Part shown: positions 20,981 through 31,847 of the stretch, piece after piece
Layout: every line of letters begins with the position of its first letter
Position numbering within the stretch: position 1 is the first letter of the stretch
Assembly (NCBI RefSeq): GCF_033568475.1
Contig: NC_133120.1
Span: forward strand, 96,428,151-96,492,150
Length of the DNA stretch: 64,000 nt
Reading direction: 5' to 3'
Source: Henckelia pumila
Lineage: Eukaryota > Streptophyta > Magnoliopsida > Lamiales > Gesneriaceae
Program-made: the position numbers and the translations under genes
Notes under the pieces: generated by a model
The model's database searches: none
The model's input: the letters and a program-made list of their open reading frames with translations, nothing else
What the model was told of the DNA's origin: nothing

Positions 20981-23900
20981 GGAGAATTCTAGTTGGAGGC
21001 AACTCCACGTTTGCGTTGCTAGATTCTGGGGCTACGCATTCGTTTATCTCCCTGGAGTTTATCAGGCGGATAGGCATCACACCTGAGATTATTGACAGTG
21101 GGTATGATGTTACTATGCCGTCAGGGCAGATTATTTCTACCTCGAAGGTCATTCGAGAACTGGAGTTGGAGCTTCAGGGACACTCCATTTGAGCAGATGT
21201 GGTGGTTTTGCCATTGAGTGGTTTTGATTTGATTTTGGGTATGGACTGGTTGACAGTCAATGGAGCTTCGATTGACTTTCGTCGGAGACCAGTGTCAGTG
21301 AAACCATCAGAAGGCGACCCGTTTACTTTCCATGCATCTCAGAGCAGTGATTTTCCTCAGGTGATATCTCTTATTCAGGCGAGGAAGTTGTTGAGACGGG
21401 GTTGCCAGGGGTTTCTAGCAAGTACTGTCATGGCCTCAGAACCATCTAGCAGATCATTATCAGAGATAGAGGTGGTTCGTGACTTTCGGATGTCTTTCCG
21501 GAGGATGTTGCAGGAATTCCACCAGTGAGAGATGTGGAGTTCAGCATCGACTTAGTGTCAGACACCGTGCCTATCTCTAAGGCACCGTACAGACTTGCTC
21601 CTACCGAGATGAAAGAGTTGAAGGAGCAGATTCAGGAGTTATTAGAGAAAGGCTTTGTTCGTCCTAGCTTTTCTCCATAGGGAGCTACGGTGTTATTTGT
21701 GAAGAAGAAGGATGGCAGTATGAGATTGTGCATCGATTATCGAGAGCTCAACAGGGTCACAGTGAAGAATAAGTACCCACTGCCGAGGATAGAGGATTTA
21801 TTTGATCAGTTGCAGGGAGCTTCAGTGTTCTCCAAGATCGACCTGCGATCTGGTTATCATCAGTTGCGAGTTAGAGATGCAGATGTGTCCAAGACTGCTT
21901 TCAGGACATGTTATGGGCATTACGAGTTCTTAGTGATGCCATTTGGGATGACCAATGCTCTAGCGGTTTTCATGGATCTCATGAACCGAGTTTTTCAGCC
22001 GTATCTAGATCAGTTCATCATAGTCTTCATTGATGATATCTTGATCTACTCTAGGAGCATTGAGGAGCATAGACAGCACCTACAGACAACCTTGCAGACT
22101 TTGAGGGAGCATCGTTTGTATGCCAAGTTCAGCAAGTGCGAGTTTTGGCTCGAGCAGGTGGCGTTTCTTGGCCACGTTATTTCGAGAGATGGGATTGCAG
22201 TGGATCAGTCGAAGGTTGAGGCAGTGCAGAATTGGGGTATTCCGAAGAATGCTTCGGAGATTCGCAGTTTCTTGGGTTTGGCAGGATATTATAGGAAGTT
22301 CATCAAGGGTTTTTCCTCTATTGCAGTACCCTTGACTTCCTTAACCAAGAAGAACGCGAAGTTTATCTGGAGTTCAGACTGTCAGAGGAGCTTCGATCAG
22401 CTGAAGGAAGCACTCACCACTGCACCGGTGTTAGCGGTGACAGTACCACACGAGGAGTTAGTGGTGTACACCGACGCGTCTAAGCTGGGTTTAGGCGCAG
22501 TACTTATGCAGTGTGGTAAGGTTATTGCTTATGCGTCCAGGCAGTTGAAGATTTATGAGCAGAACTATCCGACGCATGACTTGGAGTTAGCAGCAGTGGT
22601 TTTCTCTTTGAAAATCTGGAGACACTATCTGTATGGCGAGAAGTGCAAGATTTTCACTGATCACAAGAGTCTCAAGTACTTCTTCACTCAGAAGGAGTTG
22701 AACATGAGACAGCGCCGATGGTTGGAGTTGGTGAAGCACTACGACTGTGACATTAGCTACCATCCGGGTAAAGCTAATGTAGTGGCCGATGCTTTGAGTC
22801 GAAAGTCGTCAGTGGTATCGTGTTTGTCAGTGCAGTTACCACTGCAGAGTGAGATTCAGAGGTTTGGTTTGGAGTTTTACTCAAGTGGACATGCACCGAG
22901 CTTGTCAGTGTTGATGGTGCAGCCAGTTCTGCGAGATCGGATTAGGGATGGATAGCCTACTGATGAGGAGTTGCAGCGTTGGAGACAGAGAGATGAGGCC
23001 AAGGGTAATCTTCTGTATACAGTTGTGGATGGCATTGTTCAGTACCGTGGTAGGATGTGGGTACCGAACGTCGATCAGTTGAGAGCTGAGATCTTAGCAG
23101 AGGCTCACACATCTCCGTACTCCATTCACCCCGGAAGTACGAAGATGTATCGAGATTTGCAGCTACTGTATTGGTGGCCCGGGTTGAAGAGAGACATCGG
23201 GAGAGTTGTGTCAGAGTGCTTGACTTGTCAGCAGGTTAAGGCTGAGCATCAGCGTCCAGCAGGACTTCTTAGACCTCTTCCTATTCCGGAATGGAAATGG
23301 GAGAATATTACGATGGACTTTGTAGTTGGCTTACCGAGGAGTGCCAGAGGTTGCACAGCGATTTGGGTGATTGTGGATAGACTCACCAAGTCAGCTCATT
23401 TCTTGCCGGTGGGGACTACTTACTCATTGACACAGTATGCAGAGCTTTACATCAAGGAGATTGTTAGACTGCATGGCATACCAGTGTCGATTGTGTCAGA
23501 CAGAGATCCGAGATTCACATCCACGTTTTGGAAGAGTCTGCACACAGCTTTGGGGACTAGACTTTTGTTCAGCACAACATTCCATCCCCAGACAGATGGT
23601 CAGTCTGAGAGAGTGATCCAGGTTCTCGAGGATCTTCTGAGAGCTTGTGTCATCGATTTTCAGGGCTCGTGGGAGACTAGACTGCCATTAGTGGAGTTTA
23701 CCTATAACAACAGTTTTCAGTCGTCTATAGGTATGGCTCCTTATACAGCATTGTACGGGAGGAGATGCAGATCTCCTGTGCATTGGGATGAGGTTGGTGA
23801 GAGGATTTTACTTGGTCCTGAGATTGTGCAGCAGACAGCTGACATTGTGACTCAGATTCGGGATCGGATGAGGACTGCTCAGAGTCGTCAGAAGAGTTAT

Positions 23901-24353
23901 GCAGATACTCGACGACGAGAGTTGGAGTTTGCAGTAGGCAATCACGTGTTTCTGAGAGTGTCACCTATGAAGGGAGTGGAACGATTTGGCCGGAGAGGGA
24001 AGCTTAATCCGAGGTATATAGGGTCATTCGAGATCTTGGAGAGAGTTGGCACGTTGGCCTACCGTTTAGCTCTACCACCAGGGCTTGCAGCAGTACACAA
24101 CGTTTTCCATGTATCCATGCTACGGAGATATGTCTCGAACCCGTCGCATGTATTGGATTTCGAGCCCTTACAGTTGCCACCTGATCTAGTTTATGAGGAG
24201 AGGCCAGCACGGATCTTGGCTAGGGAGGAGCGGAGACTTAGGACGCGAGTCATACCGATGGTCAGAGTCCAGTGGCTGAATCACTCGGAGGAGGAAGCTA
24301 CTTGGGAGACCGAGGCAGAGATGAGGACTCGTTTCCCGGAGTTGTTCGGGTAA
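20981..24353 (+). pseudogene. pol: Gypsy pol, disrupted (protease, RT, RNase H, integrase, chromodomain)
   Basis: Order seen: protease LLDSGATHSF (about 21017-21046), RT (21690 on, with FIDDILIYS near 22028), RNase H ([10 protein letters not shown] near 22470), integrase with an HHCC-type region (22971 on), catalytic ITMDF, VSDRDPRF and the Glu of DGQSERV, then a chromodomain ending at 24353 (VQWLNHSEEEATWE). Disruptions: TGA 21190-21192, a one-base deletion near 21485-21489, TAG 21678-21680 and TAG 22953-22955. The three stops look like C-to-T or G-to-A changes. The chromodomain places it among chromoviruses; LTR size and primer site suggest Tekay. Confidence 0.9.
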
Positions 24354-24384
24354 GTATTTTAATTTCGAGGACGAAATTCAATTT

Positions 24385-24399
24385 AAGGGGGGGGGAGAA
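24385..24399 (+). other. Gypsy polypurine tract
   Basis: AAGGGGGGGGGAGAA immediately precedes the 3' LTR at 24401. Confidence 0.85.
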
Positions 24400-24400
24400 T

Positions 24401-27070
24401 TGTAACACCCGGTATTTTAATACGTAAATCCGCATGCATAATTAGGAAACTTAATTATTTAAAATTTTAGATTTATGGGTTAAATATCTATGTGAATTAT
24501 TTGTGCATGATTTAATTTATTTTTTTTAAGCATTTAACCCATAATTAGTGATTTTTATGAATTTTTGATATTTGAATTATTTTATCGCGTTGACGGGACC
24601 GTGGACGGACGAGATGACAACTTTCTATCCAATTTATTTCATGAGCCTTTTAAGAGCCCAAAAATATTATTTTGAGTTTTATTACCTCAAAATTTTTAGT
24701 ATTTAATTTTATATAATTTTAGGAGTTCGTTTATTTTTAAAATAAGCCAAAATATTGACTTTTTATTATCTTTTAAATTCCCCTAATTTTTAATTTCGGG
24801 ATTTTTTTAATGTTATCAGATTTTAAATATTATTTAGAGTTTTATTTTTAAGTTATATATTATATATTTAATATCCTAAATAATACATTAATTATCCTAT
24901 ATTCTAATTAATTAAAAACCTAAACCTAATCTACCCAAAACCCCTCGATCCAAAGCTCCATCAGCCGCCACCCCACCCCATATTCATCATCTTCTTCGGC
25001 TAGCAGCCTCCACGAAGAACACCATAGCCACGATTTTGAAGCTTCCAAGCGTGTCATCGTCGCCCCGTCGTCCCAGACTCGTCATCTACGCTTTTCTCTT
25101 CAAACTTCGGTGAAAGACATGTTTCTTTTCGATTTTTTTTATGCCATATCAGTGATGATTAGGTGTGTGTTGAGTGTGCATCGAATTTTTTTTTAAGAAA
25201 TTTCAGAAAAGGAATCGGTTTTGATGTTTGTATCTTGTTTTTGTATGTTGTTTGATCATGCTCACATTTTCTCCTAGCCATGGCTTGTATGACTACTGGT
25301 TGGGGTTCTTCAGGGTCCCTAGGCTAGGCATGGCTCGATTGTTATGGCTGGAGAGGGCTAGGAAAGGGCTGGACGGGACTGCACCAAGGTTGGTGCAGAT
25401 CGGCGCAGGTTAGGGCTTCGTGGAAGGGGGCTCGGGTTCGGCTCTGTGGGTTGCATGGGGTCGGGGTCTTGGTCAGGTTAGGACCGCCCAGACGTGGGCT
25501 ACGTCTAGGCGGCGGAGCTCCGGCCAGGGGCGGCCGGAGCAGGCCGGCAGCAGCCAGGGAGTGGCTGCTGCTCACGGCCGAGAGGAATAGAGAAGGGGGG
25601 GCCGATCGGGTTAGGGTTTTCAGGGTTGGGTCCGGGTCGGTTTGGTGGTCCGGGTCAAGTCAGTGGGTCATGGGTTAAGTTAGTTGGGTTCGGGTCCGGG
25701 TTAAGTTAGTTGGGCTCGGGTATTTTTATTTTTAAGTTTTAAGTTTAATTAAAGGTTTAATGGGCCTAATTAAATCTCAAAATTTATTTGGGCCCCATTT
25801 AATTATTTGGGCTTAATTAAATTAATTAAGTGAGTACACTAATTTTTATGGGCCTTGGGGGCCCATGGAATTTATTGGGCGAGTCATTGGGCTTTTGGGC
25901 CCATTGGGCCGGAATGGAGTGTTATTGGGCCAAGATTGTGTTAATGGGCCTTAAGTAATTATTTGGGCTTAGAATAATTATTATTGGGCTTAAGTATGTT
26001 ATTGGGCCAGTCTCAGTGTTAATGGGCCAGAATTTAAGTAAATGTGCTTGAGTGTTAGGGCCAGCAGTTCAGTACAACCCATGAGAAATTGCATGTGTCC
26101 GAATATATATTTAATTATTTTTTTATGCATGGAAGTTATTTTTATATTTATATGTTAGTATGAAATTAAATTAAATATATAGAAAGGACACACATTTTAT
26201 TTAAGTACATGCATTCATGAAATAATTTTATGCATGATTTAATATTTAAGGTTGAGCAAAAGAAAATATTTTATGTTGGAAGTTGAAGTAGTGTGACAAT
26301 TTAAGGGGGATTCGTCCCCATATGTGAACTATTGAAGGACAGTTTACTGCCAATTTAAGAGGTGATTCGTCACCGCCACGTACGTTGGTTTCCACGCTGA
26401 TCAGTATTTAATGTATGATTTAAGAGTACACTATGGATACAACCATGCGATGTTAGAAAATAATTTGCTCAACAATGTTTATGTATTATGTATTATTATG
26501 ATATTTAAGTTTAATTTAAGTTATGTTATGTCATGATATTTTTTTAAGCATGCTCATTCATGTATATGTTATGTATTAGTATTAAAGTGAATTAAATTAT
26601 TTTAAACCCTTGTTATTTTAGCATGTTGGGCCTCTAGGCTCACTACACTGGTATGGTGCAGGTGAGTACGTAGAGGATGACGTAGTACCCACCGACGGCG
26701 AGGACATATGAGCGGACATGCAGTGACCTCGTAACCGTGATAGTTGTCTGAGTCATTACGCATGTTTTTGAATATTTCAGCATGTTATACTTTTATTTAT
26801 TTTAAGTGGTTGAAAGTATTACTCATTTTATTTAACAATTTTCAGTGCATGCAAACTTTATTTATTTTGCTTATGACAGTATTTTATTAAATGTTTGACT
26901 CAGATATTTAATTTATTAAAGGTTGCATTTTTATTTAATTTATTTATTTTTAAATCTATTTATTCTGTGCATATATGTATGGGCATGTATGTACATATTT
27001 TTATTTAGTAAGTAATAAAAAAAAAAATTTTCGCATATTTATTTATAATTAGAGAGTTAGGGTCGTTTCA
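24401..27070 (+). repeat. Gypsy 3' LTR
   Basis: An uninterrupted 2670 bp LTR from TGTAACACCC to GTCGTTTCA. It served as the reference for spotting the copia insertion in the other LTR. It has the same TGGGCY-rich segment and the same spurious frames (25342-25678). Confidence 0.92.
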
Positions 27071-27400
27071 ACTTAAGCCCAGGCGATCTACCACCCTGGC
27101 ATCTAAAGCCCATGGCAGCCCCATGGCACCCAAAGACCAGGCGATCTTCCACCCTGGCACTCATTTAAAGTCCATGGCAGCCCCATGGCACCTACTCAAA
27201 GTCCAGGGCAGCCCCCTGACATCTATTTGAAAGCCCAGGGCAGTCTACGCTCTGGCACCTCTCTTGTAAGTCCCGGAGGTATGAGGCCCGGGCATTTACT
27301 TGAGAGTTCAGGAGGGAGGCTATAACATGTCACTCGAGTTTGGAGACTAGTTTTTTCGGGACAGCGGAGCAGGTTCTAGCCCGACTATCTTTTGGATGAG
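27071..27400 (+). repeat. Right remainder of the outer element's internal region and array
   Basis: The 56-bp palindromic array resumes with CCCATGGCAGCCCCATGG and CCAGGCGATCTACCACCCTGG units, plus a further variant CCAGGGCAGCCCCCTG, up to about 27262. About 140 bp lead to the right LTR. No convincing polypurine tract was found; GGATGAG precedes the LTR. Confidence 0.75.
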
Positions 27401-28193
27401 TGGTGATACCGCGGTGAAATGTCCCGGGTTATCACCAAACCCGAGTGGTTGTCGAGAGCCCGGATGCGGAATTGTTTCTAGATTGATGGGTAAAAGAAGA
27501 CTAGGAAGAAGTAGAGCCCAAGCGAAAAAGGGAGGAGTCTTGCCCTGCCAAGGGCTGTCCTCCCTTGCCTTGCCAAGGGTTGTCTTCCCTTTCCTTGCCA
27601 GAGAACCCTTCCCGGAGCACCCTTGCCTCGAGCACCCTGGCTCCCAGCACCCTGACGTCCAGCACCCTGGCCTCCCAGCACCCTGGCGTCGAGCACCCTG
27701 ACCTTGAGCACCCCGTCATCCAGGCTAGAGGACCCTTCCTAGGCCAAATCATAACACGGGTCCCACAGCATGGGCACCATCTGGAAGTGACAGAGAATAA
27801 TAATGAGTAGGCATGGGCACTATCCAGAAATTGCGGAAAACATCTTATCATATTTCATGCTGTCAGGAGACCCATTTCATTCAATCATTACTCTTCTCAA
27901 GAGTTCCCTATAAATACCAGGTTCCTTAGCCTAGCTGAGTTATGTTCTATGACGTTCATATACATCTTCACATTCACACTCAATTTCTCTAAATCTAATA
28001 AGTCCACTCCATACATCTTAGTCTAACTTAAGCATTGGACTGGCGACGCCGGAGAACCCTCCGGCGTCCCACTGACGAGTTTTCTTGTTTCTGGTTTGTA
28101 GAGGAACTTCACGATGAGGCGAGGATGCTTGCTGCTATTTTTATCCTGGGGTCATACCCATCCCCGGGTACACATTTTATGATAATCGCATCA
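27401..28193 (+). repeat. Right (3') LTR of the outer element
   Basis: 793 bp. It has the terminal inverted repeat, seven of the 15-bp AGCACCCTGGC units, TATA at 27909 and the 10-bp hairpin at 28045-28068. It is followed by the duplication ATTTG (28194-28198). Confidence 0.85.
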
Positions 28194-28641
28194 ATTTGCA
28201 AACACAACATAAAGGTAATTGGATTTTACTATTCTCGTGTCAATTGTTTTAAATTTTAATGAAACAAGTTATAATGTTTTTTTTGAAAAAAAAGGATTAT
28301 CATTTTGCTAATATTTGAACAAGATTTTAAAATCTTTTAGGCTGGCATATGGATTGATGTGTTTAAATTGAATCGATGTGAAGTTCTTAATTTAATCCCA
28401 TTATATGTTGCATCTGGACAACAAAGTATTTCAAATTTCACCTTCTCATCCAATACATTTATGTGTGTATTCTGAAATTATTTTAAATGACTGCTAATTA
28501 TATATCAATTTTACCTCCATAGACTTTCGAAATATTAATGCATGATTAGAGCCTAGAGATTTTTGAAACCCATGTTCGTGTCTCTGTAGGACCCATTTTC
28601 CTTTTTTTTTTTTTTTTTTTTTTGGCCTTTGTGCCAGAATT

Positions 28642-28923
28642 TCTATTACTATATAATAAAGCAACAGATACTATAATAACTATTTTTGTATATTTATGAG
28701 AATTTTATATTTATCTTTATTAACTATCATTAATCTAAATTTACTCTTATTAAATACCATTAATTTTATATATTATCAATTAATTTTCTAATAACTTAGT
28801 CGATTTATTTTTCATTTTAAAATAAAAATCAAGTTTTTTTCTAATCAATTTTTAATTCCACAAATATAATATTTTAAAATACAAATAATATATGCACACG
28901 TATTACGTGTGCAAAAACGCTAA
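28642..28923 (+). mobile_element. Short non-autonomous Helitron
   Basis: The left end TCTATTACTATATAATAAAG and the right end fit Helitrons: a hairpin with perfect 8-bp stem GCACACGT/ACGTGTGC (28894-28912), then AAAAACG and CTAA (28920-28923), followed by T. The interior is AT-rich and non-coding. Helitrons have TC...CTRR ends and a 3' hairpin and insert next to T. The base before the 5' TC is T rather than A, a small departure. Confidence 0.75.
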
Positions 28924-30194
28924 TATAAATTATTGATATAAGCAATTCACGGACTCATTAGCCATATTATATGACCGAAATATTAATGTTTTGTTTTAAA
29001 AAACCCTTGTCTTGTGCTTGGAAGTGTACGGCCAAATTATTGGTATTGCTACGTCTACACACGAACACACACTAATAAATAATTCAAAATTAATTAATCA
29101 TTTGTTTTAAATTTTTAATCATTATTTATAAATGAATCTAAAATTTTTTTTATTCTATATTCTTCGGATTCGAAGTATAGATCGCAAACCAGAAACTTTT
29201 ACAAAAGGTTTTGATTATTCGGAAAAATAAAATATATACGAGATTATAGTTTAAGTAATTTATGATGAACTTATGATAATAAAACCGAACGTTCATAAAA
29301 CTGAATATGCAAGCCGCTAAAGCCCATACTGACTTGACCATACCAACTAAAATACAGCCCAACCATTTGTAAAGGTAACTTTTTTTAAAAAAATTATTAT
29401 ATCATTACTCTATCTAAAGTTGACGTCGTGGAATAAGTATTGTTTTAGTTTTATGAATTATTTTTCAGTTTTTTTTCACAAAATTTCAAACACTGCCTGA
29501 GTTTGTAATTAGTTAAAAAAAATTCGATAACTTATCTCAAACTTTTTTGATCGGCATAACTTATCTCAAACTTAAACATGACATAAAACGTGAAGTATTT
29601 GTTAGTTTAGAAAATGTAATATTAGTAATTTAAATCAACGAGCCGAGAACTCGTAAGTGACACTTTAAAATAAGGAAAAACTTAATAGAACAAAACATAT
29701 AGTAGAGAACAAAAATGAACAATATGTGTCAAACTCCAAATTCAGTACCATCATATCTACGCATCCCTAATAAATAGGGATGTCAAGTGCCCCAATATTC
29801 GATCCATTTGTTCAATGGACAAGGACCACCAAATAATAATACTAATAATTATCGTATGTGTAGAATTAAAGAAAAAAAATCCGAGCCATACTTTTACGAT
29901 CAAATTGAGGTCATTTAGACACGTACATTACCTCTATCCGAAATAATAATATAAAATATTGACTTGGTTCATTTTATTTTGATCAAATTCTTTGTTTATT
30001 CAAAGTTCTGATCCAACCATGGTGACAAATGACACCTAGTGCCAATCAAATACAATAGTTGACCAAACTCGTGGGGGTTTTTTTTTTTTTTTTTTTTAAT
30101 TATGTTTCATATCTTGAACATGGATTCCAAAAATATCAATATCTTATCTTATCATGAAATATGATTTTATTTTTTCATATAATTGAATGTGATT
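28924..30194. other. AT-rich intergenic DNA
   Basis: No gene seen. The 29150-29362 (-) frame has no family features. A poly-T run lies at about 30073-30097. Another poly-T run (28597-28623) sits just before the Helitron. Confidence 0.6.
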
Positions 30195-30564
30195 CCGTTT
30201 GGTATACAATATTATTAATTTTTGTATAACTTATCTCATCCAATCTCGTGTTTTTTTCGTCATATTATTTATCCATCTCGTAATTATTAATTTTACATCA
30301 ATCAAACCATTAATAATTTATTTTACATCAATGAATTTAAATTACTATATTACCCTTTATAAATAACATTATTTATATTTTATTTAATGTTAAAAAGATA
30401 AAATGATCATTTAACATTTTTATATAAAATTTAATCAATCAAATCAAATAAATTATAATCTATCAATCAAATCCAATATTATATTAACTATCATTTTTTA
30501 TTTCTTATTTATTACATTATATTAATTATCTATGTATTATTTATCATATCACTCAACAAAACGG
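30195..30564. mobile_element. AT-rich MITE, copy 1
   Basis: Starts CCGTTTGGTATAC and ends AACAAAACGG (short imperfect terminal inverted repeat). Its right half is the reverse complement of 35557-35850: both contain the pattern ATTTGATTGATAGATTA and TTTGATTTGATTGATTAAAT. No coding capacity. I could not define a target-site duplication. Confidence 0.65.
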
Positions 30565-31847
30565 TACTAATAAAAGTTTAACAATTCAAAGACCTTGTTT
30601 TCATCATATATATTCGATGAATAACTACTTGGTCCTTAGCATATGCCCACTGTTAAAACTCTTGTGCTTTTTTTTTTCCCACAAAATTTGTCAATTGGGA
30701 AACGCGATTAACCAAAAGAAATCATGAAAAGGGGCGAGCCACCTAAACAAAAAAAATATTCAAAGTGTTGCATGTTCATAAATCTATGGGAGCTAAATTT
30801 ATCTTGAAATGTTAACTTGGATTACAAGGGATTCTCCCAAAAATATTTTAAGAATTCAGGATCCAATGTTAATGATGAAAGCTCCACTTGAACGCATTTC
30901 CCTTTCAAAATCCAGTCACTGTGGAGAAAAAATTCGTCTATGATAAACAAATATCAAATGGGATACCAATCTCTTTTCTTAAATAATCATCAATTAGCCA
31001 CCTTCTCCTTTGTCTGTTTCACAACTACGACTCGCACAGGTGTCCGGTTCCCTCTTTCTTTCTTCGCTGTCCCGGGGCTCTCTTTCTCTCTAAAAAGCGT
31101 GTCTTTGTTCTTACTGTACGGAGCCTTGCAGTAATCTTCGAGAATCTTTTATGGGTTTTTGTTGCGATCGTTGCTAGTTCTCTCCATTGACTGCATATTC
31201 TTGAGGTACTCTCACGTATTGGTGCTTAATGCTTAAAAGATCGAGCTTTTCTTAAACGTCTGGGGTGTTTGATTGAGAGAATTGAATTTGGTAAAGAATT
31301 GAGTGAGGTATTGATTAAGCTATTAATATGTGTACTTTTTCTTATATTTATTAAACGTCTGCTCTCTACTTTGTTTTGTTTGGTTTTAATTCGGATGTTT
31401 TAAGGTTAGTTAATTTTGACTAATAATTGTTTTGATCACCTATGTCTTGTGCACTTATCTGTTGATGAAGGTAATTCTTATGATTTGCAACTACTATTGT
31501 TTTCATATATCTTATCTTGGTGAGGGTTGAGATTGAGCTCCAAAGCTGGAAAGGGGCTGTTTTTCTGGTTATATGCCGTGTGAAATCGGATAGCTATACT
31601 TGGTTAAAGGGAGTCATATGTTATCAAACTCACATTCAAGGCTTGTATTGTTAATGCACTCTGCATAAATGGCATCGTATTATTAAGCAGAGACGCATGT
31701 ATAGTATAGGCTTGTGTGTAATATCAAATATATGGACATTTATGGTTACGATTTTCTGATGCTTGGATTAAATTAATTGACAGTTGCTGATTTGCATTTC
31801 GGCTAAAGTAAGAAGCTTTGATTTCGCTGTCACGGATAAGCTTTGAG

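Larger units (their letters stand above)
7171..27075 (+). mobile_element. Ty3/gypsy chromovirus (Tekay/Del-like) with ACTTA duplications
   Basis: The element proper is 7176-27070, TG...CA, flanked by ACTTA at 7171-7175 and 27071-27075. LTRs are about 2.67 kb. The order is LTR, Met-tRNA primer site (19545), gag, candidate intron, protease, RT, RNase H, integrase, chromodomain, polypurine tract (24385), LTR. The 5' LTR is split by a later copia insertion. By eye the LTRs differ at roughly 30-35 sites (about 1.3 %), so it is older than the copia and younger than the outer element. Pol is broken by three stop codons and one frameshift. Confidence 0.92.
1932..28198 (+). mobile_element. Outer non-coding LTR retrotransposon carrying two nested elements
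   Basis: The two LTRs (1937-2714 and 27401-28193) both start TGGTGATACC and end GCATCA. The element is bordered on both sides by the 5-bp duplication ATTTG (1932-1936 and 28194-28198). A primer-binding-like TGGCGCCG follows the left LTR. With the nested gypsy and copia removed, the element is about 6.4 kb (4.5 kb left internal, 0.33 kb right internal, two LTRs). No gag, protease, RT or integrase is recognisable, so it fits a large retrotransposon derivative (LARD-like), probably mobilised by a Ty3/gypsy relative. The LTRs differ from each other much more than those of the two inner elements, which makes it the oldest layer. Confidence 0.85.
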
